Shown in pieces: positions 34,874 to 42,515 of a DNA stretch of 64,000 nt. Under the pieces are notes generated by a model. The model made no database searches. It was not told where the DNA came from and worked only from the letters and a program-made list of their open reading frames with translations. Origin of the DNA: CAYMEV01 sp964389675 [NCBI: uncultured Candidatus Sumerlaeota bacterium] (lineage in GTDB: Bacteria > CAYMEV01); contig CAYMEV010000007.1 of the NCBI GenBank assembly GCA_964389675.1, positions 62,001-126,000 of the forward strand, written 5' to 3'. Numbering within the stretch: position 1 is the first letter of the stretch; every line of letters begins with the position of its first letter. The position numbers and the translations under genes are program-made.

Positions 34874-36397
34874 CTATATGCTGGGGGCTGGTACCTTTAA
34901 CAGCTGTCCTGCAACTATTCTGCTGGATTTTAGATTGTTTATTCTTTGCAGTTCTCTTACTGACGTGTTGTATTGTCTTGCAAGTTCATATAAAGTCATT
35001 CCCCTTGTAATCCTGACAACAAGGAAATCTCCTGGGCTATCGGATGTTTCCACCTCACTGCCAGATGAACCTTCTCCATAGTAGTTTGTTGCCGGTACTT
35101 TCAGTGTTCTTCCTGCAACTATCCTCGTGGATCTGAGATCATTAAGATGCATGAGCACTTTTACATTTGTATTATACATCCTGGCAATCTGAGAAAGGGT
35201 CATCCCTTTCTGAATTCTTATTACCATGCAATCTCCATCCCAGCTATACTGGTAAGCGTACCTGCTTTTATCCTTTTTATATCTGGTCTCATCTGAAAAA
35301 TATGCAGCAACCTTTGATGCAGAAGATTCAGGAATTAAAACAGTGAAATCTGAGGGGGGGATAATCCACTTGTCGTTCAGAAGATGAGGGTTGAACGCTT
35401 TGAAATCTTCAAGACTTATATTAATGCTGTCAGCAAGGCCCTTTGGTGAGAAAGCTTTTTCGATCTCCACTTCCTGGAGATTATTTTCAGAATACTCAAC
35501 CCTCTCCAGATCATAAGCTTCAGGGTTTTCCCATATTATTATTGCAGCCAGAATCTTTGAGACATATTCCTTTGTTTCCCTTTTCAAAAAATTTCCTGAT
35601 TCAAGTATATGCCAGTCTTTTGTGTATCCGGCATTAATCATTGCCCTGAAAATCCTCCCTTCACCGGCATTATATGCTGCTAAAGCAAGTTTCCAGTCGC
35701 CAAAAAGGGTGTATAAATTGGACAGATACTTTGCACTGGCTCTTGCTGCCTTGGTCAAATGGTACCTTTCTTCAATATAGCTTGTCCTTCTAAGGCTGTA
35801 TATTTTTGCAGTACTCCTTATGAACTGAAATAGACCCGCTGCCCGTGATCTTGAAAGAGCCCTTGGCTTCCAGGCGCTTTCAACTGAAACCAGCCCTATG
35901 CCGATCATATAGGGAAGACCTTCATCCTCAAATACTTCCCTGACAATATTATAAAGCAGAGCTGACCTGTGTATTGCCTGTTGGGTGGTGCCTTTTCTGT
36001 TTACGGACAGGAAATTGATTGCAGCATTCAGCTTGGAATCGTTATCATAAGCAAAAAAATCCTTTACATGGTCAATAAACTTTAAATTCTGTTCCTTGAC
36101 ACATAAAACTGGTTTATAGTCTGAATCAGGGATGGAATCATGAGCCAAAGAACCTGGCTCCTCAGTAAATTCATCATATTGAAATTCTCCAGATGATTCA
36201 AGATCAAAGTCATTAAAATAAGTAAAATCATTCTCTTCTTCAGGCTCAGCAGGTTTTTCAATTTCCTCCTCCTGCATTTCATGTGCAATATTTTTATCAG
36301 CAATGTCAGTCCCGTCAGTCTGGCTGGGTTTTCTGAAGCTGCAGCCGGTCAATAGCAACAGCAAAATAGAGAAGATTAAAATAGGAGCCTTTTTCAT
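34874..36397 (-). CDS. mltD: MltD-like lipoprotein lytic transglycosylase with two LysM domains
   Basis: This protein of 507 residues starts at the second Met (36397), which has AGAAGGA eight bases upstream. A lipoprotein signal ends in LLTGC. After an acidic linker (about 20-85) comes an SLT domain with catalytic Glu in VSVESAW, RAAGLFQF and AAYNAGEGRI. Two C-terminal LysM modules (KGMTLSQIARMYNT and RGMTLYELARQYNT) bind peptidoglycan. The enzyme cleaves the MurNAc-GlcNAc bond and forms 1,6-anhydroMurNAc, anchored in the outer or inner membrane facing the periplasm. A coding C7 tract (35354-35360) encodes two prolines. It is read divergently from the M23 peptidase, so two cell-wall enzymes share this intergenic region. 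Confidence 0.95.
   Translation of the reverse strand: MKKAPILIFSILLLLLTGCSFRKPSQTDGTDIADKNIAHEMQEEEIEKPAEPEEENDFTYFNDFDLESSGEFQYDEFTEEPGSLAHDSIPDSDYKPVLCVKEQNLKFIDHVKDFFAYDNDSKLNAAINFLSVNRKGTTQQAIHRSALLYNIVREVFEDEGLPYMIGIGLVSVESAWKPRALSRSRAAGLFQFIRSTAKIYSLRRTSYIEERYHLTKAARASAKYLSNLYTLFGDWKLALAAYNAGEGRIFRAMINAGYTKDWHILESGNFLKRETKEYVSKILAAIIIWENPEAYDLERVEYSENNLQEVEIEKAFSPKGLADSINISLEDFKAFNPHLLNDKWIIPPSDFTVLIPESSASKVAAYFSDETRYKKDKSRYAYQYSWDGDCMVIRIQKGMTLSQIARMYNTNVKVLMHLNDLRSTRIVAGRTLKVPATNYYGEGSSGSEVETSDSPGDFLVVRITRGMTLYELARQYNTSVRELQRINNLKSSRIVAGQLLKVPAPSI
35354..35360 (-). repeat. C7 tract (coding strand) in mltD
   Basis: Seven G residues on the plus strand encode Pro-Pro on the minus strand between the SLT and LysM parts. 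A slip would remove both LysM modules. Confidence 0.85.
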
Positions 36398-36516
36398 AAA
36401 ATTCATCCTTCTGATTTGTTTTTATTAAAGAAATAATACATTTGCAATTCTATTTGTCAAACTTAAAAAAGCATGTCAGAACCATGAATTTTAATCCTGT
36501 TTAGGATAAAAAGAAT

Positions 36517-36541
36517 AAAAATGCTTCAAAAATGCATTTTT
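36517..36541 (+). promoter_or_regulatory. AT-rich inverted repeat between two cell-wall genes
   Basis: AAAAATGC and GCATTTTT form an eight-base perfect inverted repeat with a nine-base spacer in the 231-base divergent intergenic region. A TTGACT at 36545-36550 follows immediately. It could be an operator for both cell-wall genes or simple AT-rich chance. Confidence 0.3.
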
Positions 36542-36544
36542 TAT

Positions 36545-36573
36545 TTGACTATTGAATTTGTGATTGCTAATGT
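36545..36573 (+). promoter_or_regulatory. possible promoter for the M23 peptidase gene
   Basis: TTGACT at 36545 and TAATGT at 36568 are 17 bases apart; the -10 match is poor (three of six). The leader would be about 50 bases. Confidence 0.35.
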
Positions 36574-36628
36574 AAATTTTATATGATTAGCAAACATTTT
36601 CTATATATAGATATAAGGTTTCTCTAAA

Positions 36629-37564
36629 ATGAATTTCAGCAAATATACAGTCTACCTGATACCAGGTGACAATAAGGACCCCAGGATAGTATCTTTTTCT
36701 AAACCTGCTGTCATAGCTATATGCGCAGTATCAATTTTTCTAATATTGTCTACCCTCGTATCCGGTATTATGCTTTTGAACATCTACAGCAGGTATCATT
36801 CTGTCTGCACTGATCTTGAGAAGGAGATTTCCAGCAATGTTCTGCTTAAAAATGATATTAAGCTGAAAGGTGACCATCTTATGTATGTAGATCAAAAGGT
36901 TGAGCACCTGGATGAGCTTTCCAGCAGGCTTTTTGCCATGGTCGGACTGTCATCGAAGATCTATGATTACACAGTATCAGGACGAGGCGGACAATCAAGC
37001 AATGAGATAAAAAGCAATGAGAATTCATATCGCCTTTATTACATGAACTATATGAAATCCAAGAAGAATGAATATATTGAATCACTTGTTGATCAGGTCG
37101 ATGATCTTACGGCAAACTATGCCTATATTGAAAAGATAATAAAAGAAAACAATCATATACTTTCTAATATTCCCACCCTCACGCCTACATCAGGATATAT
37201 TTCATCCAGTTATGGCTACCGGAAAAGCCCGTTTACAGGCAGAAAGGAATTTCACAGGGGTGTTGATATATCCGCTCCAGCAGGGACTCCGGTTGTTGTA
37301 CCGGCTGATGGGAAGGTCGTTTTTACAGGCTATAAGACGGGATTTGGCAATACGGTCATTGTCGAACATGATTTTGGTTATGTGACCCATTATGCTCACC
37401 TGAAGGATTATTGCGTAAAACGGTGGCAAAATGTCCAGAGGGGTGAGCTGTTAGGGCATGTAGGAAATACAGGAAGAAGTACAGGCCCTCATCTGCATTA
37501 TGAAGTTCTGTTTCATGGTGTTAATGTTAATCCAGCCAGATATTTCTTCGATCTGGTAGAATAG
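36629..37564 (+). CDS. M23 (LytM/NlpD-type) peptidoglycan endopeptidase
   Basis: This 311-residue protein has one membrane helix (about 25-48) anchoring it in the inner membrane, a coiled-coil region (about 55-180) and a C-terminal M23 domain. Zinc-binding residues are intact: HRGVD (H and D), HYAHL and the final HLH in GPHLHYE. Such proteins cut peptidoglycan cross-bridges or activate amidases during division and elongation. It is transcribed divergently from the MltD-like gene and followed by a small ORF. Confidence 0.94.
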   Translation: MNFSKYTVYLIPGDNKDPRIVSFSKPAVIAICAVSIFLILSTLVSGIMLLNIYSRYHSVCTDLEKEISSNVLLKNDIKLKGDHLMYVDQKVEHLDELSSRLFAMVGLSSKIYDYTVSGRGGQSSNEIKSNENSYRLYYMNYMKSKKNEYIESLVDQVDDLTANYAYIEKIIKENNHILSNIPTLTPTSGYISSSYGYRKSPFTGRKEFHRGVDISAPAGTPVVVPADGKVVFTGYKTGFGNTVIVEHDFGYVTHYAHLKDYCVKRWQNVQRGELLGHVGNTGRSTGPHLHYEVLFHGVNVNPARYFFDLVE

Positions 37565-37569
37565 TACCT

Positions 37570-37845
37570 ATGTCCGGCAGGCTTCAGGGTAGCTTTTATA
37601 AAATTGCATCTGACATATCAAAGGGTTTTCTCCTGATCAATATACAGCAGCTTAAAAAACTGCCTCCTTCCTCAATAAAATCACTTCATTTTGAACTTCA
37701 AAAGGAGATGAATTCTGTCAGGGGAACTGTTATCAGCCCTGAAAACGAAGAGCTTATGAGGGAAAAGAACCTTAAAATCAGCAGGCTTGTGAGTGCGATG
37801 AGGCTAATTGACGTTTACTGCAGGCAGAACAAAATTAAAAGATAG
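37570..37845 (+). CDS. small protein of unknown function (91 aa)
   Basis: This 91-residue basic protein follows the M23 gene by five bases and precedes the initiator tRNA. It has no signal peptide, membrane helix or recognised motif; it is predicted helical. It lacks an obvious ribosome binding site and may be coupled to the M23 gene. The codon composition resembles neighbouring genes, which supports coding, but a function cannot be named. Confidence 0.6.
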   Translation: MSGRLQGSFYKIASDISKGFLLINIQQLKKLPPSSIKSLHFELQKEMNSVRGTVISPENEELMREKNLKISRLVSAMRLIDVYCRQNKIKR

Positions 37846-37852
37846 ATTTTAC

Positions 37853-37883
37853 TTGACAATTTTCGGATTATCATTTAAATAAT
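37853..37883 (+). promoter_or_regulatory. promoter of the initiator tRNA
   Basis: A consensus TTGACA at 37853-37858 is followed by the AT-rich segment TTAAATAAT at 37875-37883, giving acceptable -10 boxes at 16-19 bases. The tRNA starts about 12 bases later. Confidence 0.55.
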
Positions 37884-37894
37884 AGAAAATCAAT

Positions 37895-37968
37895 TGCGGG
37901 GTGGGGCAGTATGGTAGCCCGTTGGGCTCATAACCCAAAGGTCGCTGGTTCAAATCCAGCCCCCGCGA
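37895..37968 (+). tRNA. initiator tRNA-fMet (anticodon CAT)
   Basis: A 74-base cloverleaf folds with a 7-base acceptor stem, D-stem GGGC/GCCC, anticodon stem TTGGG/CCCAA with CAT at 37929-37931, a five-base variable loop AGGTC and T-stem GCTGG/CCAGC. The three G-C pairs at the bottom of the anticodon stem and the weak first acceptor pair are initiator hallmarks. The first pair here is U1-G72 instead of the usual bacterial C1xA72. A73 is followed by TTC, so CCA is not encoded. The stop codon of the next minus-strand gene lies only ten bases beyond. Confidence 0.95.
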
Positions 37969-37977
37969 TTCCCAAAT

Positions 37978-39396
37978 TCACCCCCTGACAAGTCCGCTGT
38001 AAATTGATTCAAGTTCCAAGACCAATTTTTTATAGGAATTATCTTCTGACATTGCTCTTTTTATGATCTGGTTCCAGTGTCCCCTGTCTCTGAAATCCTT
38101 TATTGATTTAATGATTGTGGAGAATAATGCATCAGAACTGTATTCAGTCAGGAGGTATCCATTTCCTTCATTCTGCGAGGACTGAATATCAGTTATGTGG
38201 TTCAGGAAATAGTAAGCATTGTTTACAACAGGTATGGAACCGTATGCGAGAGATTTAATGTGATTGGTGGTTGCTTTTGATTTATGAGGAGTAAGGATGA
38301 AAATATCAGAAGAGGCATATAACTGATGCTGAAGCCTTATATCAAGTCCATAGTGTATATACAGGTTATCATTTTTGGGAGAAGATAATGCAGACAGCTT
38401 TCGAAACATATATTGGTCCTCAATGGCGCATATTACGCATTGAACCGGGTGCACCAGCAGTCTGTTCAGCACACTCTGCAAAAGGTCAATATAATCATTA
38501 TCAAAAAAATCAATGATTATTCCGATCATTGGAATATTATCATTTACTTCAAATTTATGAAGCCTTTGAAACATCCGCTTGTTCAGTCTTTTTTTCCCCA
38601 GGGAATTTCTGTCAAATTTTCTGTATATGTAAGAATCTGATGAAGGTTTCCACTTTCTTGCATTAATACCGTCATTGATGGCTTTCATCTTATTATGATT
38701 ATCATGAAAGAATCTGCCCAGTAATGATGGCTCGTTATTGTTCAGGATATTCTTAAGAGTTGCCTTGCTGTTAAGAAGAATGATATCCGAAAAAATCGTA
38801 GCCCCCTTCAGCAGGTTTATATGACCATAGTATTCAAGATAATCAATATTATAAAGCTCTGTCGGCAGTCCAAGGAATGTCAACCATTGACGGTCGAGGA
38901 TAAGCTGTTTGTCTATATTATCAACAGCGTGAACCAGGGGAGTATCATAGTCATTTGCATTTAACCTGTAAAACATTGGGAAAAGATAGGTTGACCATCC
39001 GATAGAATGAACAGCATCATATTTCCTTTTGCTTTTTATTATAAATCTTGCTGATGCAATCGAGAATAAAATACCATCACGGATTTTTTCCTCAATCATA
39101 AGTTCAGGGTTTAACATGCGGTCATTAATCTCAAGACAGTATACAGAGGCAATTCTGCCTCTGCTTTTTAACCTGTATACCTTGAAGCTTACTGTCTGAC
39201 CGCCTATTGAAAATTCATCGGCTGATTCAGCCTGCTGCCCTCTTATATGCTTCTCTGAAATATTCTTTAGAGGCAGAATGACATCAATTATATTCTTTCG
39301 GGATAAATGTGAAATAATATTTTTGAGCTTGGAACCTATAGGATTCTTTGAATATGAATAGTGCTCGAGAAATGGAGAAATATAGAGAATATTCAT
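37978..39396 (-). CDS. degenerate GlgA (GT5)-like protein
   Basis: This 472-residue protein resembles glycogen synthase in layout. It has an N-terminal Rossmann part (ISPFLEHYS), a linker motif NDGINARKWKP matching the GlgA segment NGIDTxxWNP, and a C-terminal part LQHQLYASSDIFILTP followed by SLAYGSIPVV, which align with the family. The key residues are not conserved. The KxGGL ADP-glucose motif is not recognisable (YSKNPIGSK instead). The segment that should read FEPCGLNQ reads HKSKATTNH, so the E-x7-E signature is lost. It is probably non-catalytic or has a changed substrate. It lies 21 bases downstream of the GH57 gene in one operon. Confidence 0.72.
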   Translation of the reverse strand: MNILYISPFLEHYSYSKNPIGSKLKNIISHLSRKNIIDVILPLKNISEKHIRGQQAESADEFSIGGQTVSFKVYRLKSRGRIASVYCLEINDRMLNPELMIEEKIRDGILFSIASARFIIKSKRKYDAVHSIGWSTYLFPMFYRLNANDYDTPLVHAVDNIDKQLILDRQWLTFLGLPTELYNIDYLEYYGHINLLKGATIFSDIILLNSKATLKNILNNNEPSLLGRFFHDNHNKMKAINDGINARKWKPSSDSYIYRKFDRNSLGKKRLNKRMFQRLHKFEVNDNIPMIGIIIDFFDNDYIDLLQSVLNRLLVHPVQCVICAIEDQYMFRKLSALSSPKNDNLYIHYGLDIRLQHQLYASSDIFILTPHKSKATTNHIKSLAYGSIPVVNNAYYFLNHITDIQSSQNEGNGYLLTEYSSDALFSTIIKSIKDFRDRGHWNQIIKRAMSEDNSYKKLVLELESIYSGLVRG

Positions 39397-39417
39397 TCCA
39401 ATTTATCTTTTCTGAAG

Positions 39418-41526
39418 CTAAACATACCAAAAATCAGCATAATCAATGAAAGTAGGGATCTTAATCTTATAAAATCCATCGATCGGGTAATTTTCTATGC
39501 TTGAACCGGAAGAGGATTCCAGTACAGAGAATCTGAAGGTGAAGAATTCCTGGTTCAGCTTTATTGGCAGTGATATTTCAAGAATATCATCGTATGCAAA
39601 TGATATATCGTTCTTTGATCCTGAGCTGATCACTGCCCGGTTTTTTTCAAATTCAAGCTCAAACTCCTTATTGTCCTCCATAGCCAGTTTTATCCTCAGG
39701 TTATTGATTTCCTGACGAAAATCATCGCTGAATATTATCATTAAAAAGGCTTTGCTTTTGTTAAAGCCATAAAAGATCTTATTAATCATTATATTACGCT
39801 GATGCAAAGAGCCAAGCCCAAAATCATCACTCACATTAATAAATCCTGCATTTAGCCATTCGTAGAAATTTGTAATTTTTCCATCAATTGTCGGATTGAG
39901 CAGAATCTTCGGCTGATGGTAAAGCCTGTATTGGGAGCGGCTTTTTATGCTTTTGTTGAGGATGGGGGGCGGTAGAATATTCATTTCTTCATAGCATTTC
40001 TGCAGGTTCCTTCTAAAAAGCCTGTCAAAAATTTCAGAATAGCTGGATACATGTTGATCTCCGTACCACCAGAACCAGTCGCTGCCCTCTGCAATCAGCA
40101 TATTAGAGTATCCCGCTTTTCCCGGCTTCATTTTTTCTCTTGCCTCCCGTAGAAGAGACCAGGCTTTGTTCTCTTCCGGGTTTCCTATCCATATATCGAA
40201 ATTGTCATTAATCCAGGAGCCTGGGTTAATGCTGTATATTTTATAATTATCATTCTGAAAGCTGTTCAGGTAGTTGCTGAATGTTGTTGTCTTAATCTTC
40301 TTTTCCTTTGAAAGCCTCTGGTATAGTTCATTCAGGAAAAAATACCCGTTATTTTTATAATACTCCCAGCAGTTTTCTCCATCAAGGATGATAGGTATTA
40401 TGGGGTTTTGCGTTCTTGCAAGAGATGAGACCTTCTTTATATGTGATATAATATCATCCACTGCAGATGTTGAATTCCAGCTGCTGTAGACAAAACCAAT
40501 CTTATCGGATAGATAATGATTTCTAAAAAAGATATTAGTTTTTTCACCGCCAGGGGATTTATATGAGTAAGGAATAAAATACTTGTTCTCCTCATTATAT
40601 TTTGATTTATAGAGATTTCCCTCATCAGTTGCCAGCCAGCTAATCTTCTTTTCTGCAAATAAATTGAGTGCTTCATTTGACAGGGACCCCTCAGAAGGCC
40701 AGAAACCTTGTATCTCCCTGCCGAAAGTTTCTGACAGGTGTTCTTTGGCCTTTGCTATCTGGTATTCCGCATCTTCAGGGTACCGAAAAGGCATTGGAGG
40801 CAATGGTTTGCCAGAGGATGCGCTTCCGGAATTCGTATCTATTATAAGGGGCAGGATAGGATGATAGTAGGGAGATGCTGAGATCTCGATCCTGTCCTTT
40901 TCAAAAGACTGCCTGTATATGTCAATGATGGAATCAATAATGTCAAACTGGATGGAAATTATATATGATTTGTCTTCTTCTGTATACAATTTCTCTTTTT
41001 TGATGAGGTCAATTAAATCCTGATTGGTCTTTTTAATATGTTCTCCAAACCAGCTTATAAGGTGAAGGGTCTGAATATCCCTTATCTCCTGCTCAGAAAA
41101 TGCTTTTGTAATATAAGCTGAATCCTTTGTCTTTTTGGTGATTTTAAGTGCTTTGTGATACAGCTTATTATAATAAGGTATCGAAGAAATCATCTGCTCA
41201 GGATTTCCAAGAAAAAAATTATTTATAATAAAAAGCCTCTCAGCCTGATTCATTTCAGAAGGATTTTTAATTGTCAGCTGAAGCCATTTTTCATCTGTAT
41301 TATGCTTATTCTCTGAATAAACCCGTATCTGGTCAATAAGGGAAGGTACAAAATTATAGTTTATATAAAGGTCATCATAGCTGTTAGATAACATTATCAT
41401 CTCATAATAATCTTTAACAGCATGCAGTCTTACAAAAGGAAGCAGAATTTCCCTGTCAAACGGATCAGAATATATAGGCTGGTGCATATGCCAGAGAAAA
41501 GCTACATGGATATTTTCAATGCTCAC
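39418..41526 (-). CDS. GH57 family glycoside hydrolase (alpha-amylase-like)
   Basis: This 702-residue cytosolic protein starts at a GTG at 41526 with GAGG about ten bases upstream. It carries GH57 motifs: WHMHQP near residue 12, ISASPYYHPI, the catalytic-Glu segment FWPSEG and the catalytic-Asp segment ILDGENCWEYY. GH57 enzymes are retaining alpha-amylases, 4-alpha-glucanotransferases or branching enzymes. The downstream GlgA-like gene makes storage-glucan turnover the likely context. The C-terminal 150 residues are beta-rich. No signal peptide was seen. Confidence 0.92.
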   Translation of the reverse strand: MSIENIHVAFLWHMHQPIYSDPFDREILLPFVRLHAVKDYYEMIMLSNSYDDLYINYNFVPSLIDQIRVYSENKHNTDEKWLQLTIKNPSEMNQAERLFIINNFFLGNPEQMISSIPYYNKLYHKALKITKKTKDSAYITKAFSEQEIRDIQTLHLISWFGEHIKKTNQDLIDLIKKEKLYTEEDKSYIISIQFDIIDSIIDIYRQSFEKDRIEISASPYYHPILPLIIDTNSGSASSGKPLPPMPFRYPEDAEYQIAKAKEHLSETFGREIQGFWPSEGSLSNEALNLFAEKKISWLATDEGNLYKSKYNEENKYFIPYSYKSPGGEKTNIFFRNHYLSDKIGFVYSSWNSTSAVDDIISHIKKVSSLARTQNPIIPIILDGENCWEYYKNNGYFFLNELYQRLSKEKKIKTTTFSNYLNSFQNDNYKIYSINPGSWINDNFDIWIGNPEENKAWSLLREAREKMKPGKAGYSNMLIAEGSDWFWWYGDQHVSSYSEIFDRLFRRNLQKCYEEMNILPPPILNKSIKSRSQYRLYHQPKILLNPTIDGKITNFYEWLNAGFINVSDDFGLGSLHQRNIMINKIFYGFNKSKAFLMIIFSDDFRQEINNLRIKLAMEDNKEFELEFEKNRAVISSGSKNDISFAYDDILEISLPIKLNQEFFTFRFSVLESSSGSSIENYPIDGFYKIKIPTFIDYADFWYV

Positions 41527-41664
41527 CTGGATGAAACCTCTCTGATTTAATCTGTTTCATGGTAATTAATATAATATCTTTCAGCTGTTTGTAAAGAAAA
41601 GAATATTAATGGTATGATTGCTAAATGAGATATTCAGGTGCAGTATAGAATAAGAAATTATTGC

Positions 41665-41692
41665 TTGCAAATAACAAAAAAAAGAATATAAT
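41665..41692 (+). promoter_or_regulatory. promoter of pspA
   Basis: TTGCAA at 41665-41670 and a perfect TATAAT at 41687-41692 are 16 bases apart. No sigma-54 type GG/GC pair was seen, although pspA is sigma-54 dependent in enterobacteria. Confidence 0.5.
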
Positions 41693-41738
41693 TCTTTAGC
41701 TGATTATAAAATATAATTTCCAAGGAGGACATATAAAT

Positions 41739-42509
41739 ATGTTTAAAAGGCTTATAAATATAATTAGGTCTTTCTTTAACAATCTGCTTACCGGAGCAGA
41801 AAAAAAGGTTACGATATCAAGTATGGAACTGGCTTTAAGGGAAATTCATTCCAATTTGGGCAAATATAAAGAGTCTGTTGCAAAGGCAATAGCATATGAG
41901 AAAAAAGCAGAAAGAAAATATCAAGAAGAGAAACAGAGATATGAACGGCTCACCCAGCAGGCCCTGACAGCTGCAAAGCAGAGTCTTGAAGCTAAAACCG
42001 AGAAAGAGCGTATAGAAAATGAAAACCTGGCAAAAAGGGCTCTTCAGTTAAGAAAAGAGTGCGAGAAAAGGGTTGAACTGTTTAATAATGCGTATTTCCA
42101 GGCAAAAAATCAGTCTGAGGAGGCCAAAACTCTTTTTGAGAACAGTGCAAAGCAGGTAGAAGAAAAGGCAAGGCAGCTTAAGCATGCCAAGGTCCTGGAT
42201 GAACTCAATAAATCAAAGAGGGAAGTCTCTGAAATATCCAGCAAACTTGATATTGACTCTGCCATGAGCGTTTTTGATAAAGGCATGGAAAGGGTACTTG
42301 ATGAAAGCGAAACATTGAAGGCCTTTGATGACCTTGCATTATCTGAAGGGGACAAATTAGATGAAAAACTGGAGCAGCTTACAAAAAGGGATGAAATATC
42401 AAGCGAATTTGATGAACTTATAAAGCAGGTCTCTGGAAAAAGCCCAGCCAAAGAGGATATCACAGAGAAAGAAAAAGTACCTCAGGAACTCGACCCTACA
42501 AAAGAATAA
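41739..42509 (+). CDS. pspA: PspA/IM30 (ESCRT-III-like) membrane stress protein
   Basis: This 256-residue, largely helical protein begins MFKRLINIIRSFFNNLL, the amphipathic helix typical of PspA/IM30, then long charged coiled-coil helices (about 25-165) and an acidic C terminus. PspA assembles on the cytoplasmic face of the inner membrane to protect its integrity. A strong AAGGAGG precedes the ATG. It is the first gene of a run that continues through era to the PP2C gene. No PspF or other Psp genes are nearby. Confidence 0.92.
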   Translation: MFKRLINIIRSFFNNLLTGAEKKVTISSMELALREIHSNLGKYKESVAKAIAYEKKAERKYQEEKQRYERLTQQALTAAKQSLEAKTEKERIENENLAKRALQLRKECEKRVELFNNAYFQAKNQSEEAKTLFENSAKQVEEKARQLKHAKVLDELNKSKREVSEISSKLDIDSAMSVFDKGMERVLDESETLKAFDDLALSEGDKLDEKLEQLTKRDEISSEFDELIKQVSGKSPAKEDITEKEKVPQELDPTKE

Positions 42510-42515
42510 TATAAT

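Noticed and set aside
41527-41738. Sigma-54 promoter for pspA as in enterobacteria
   Set aside because: No GG/GC -24/-12 pair with correct spacing was seen, whereas a TTGCAA/TATAAT pair fits.
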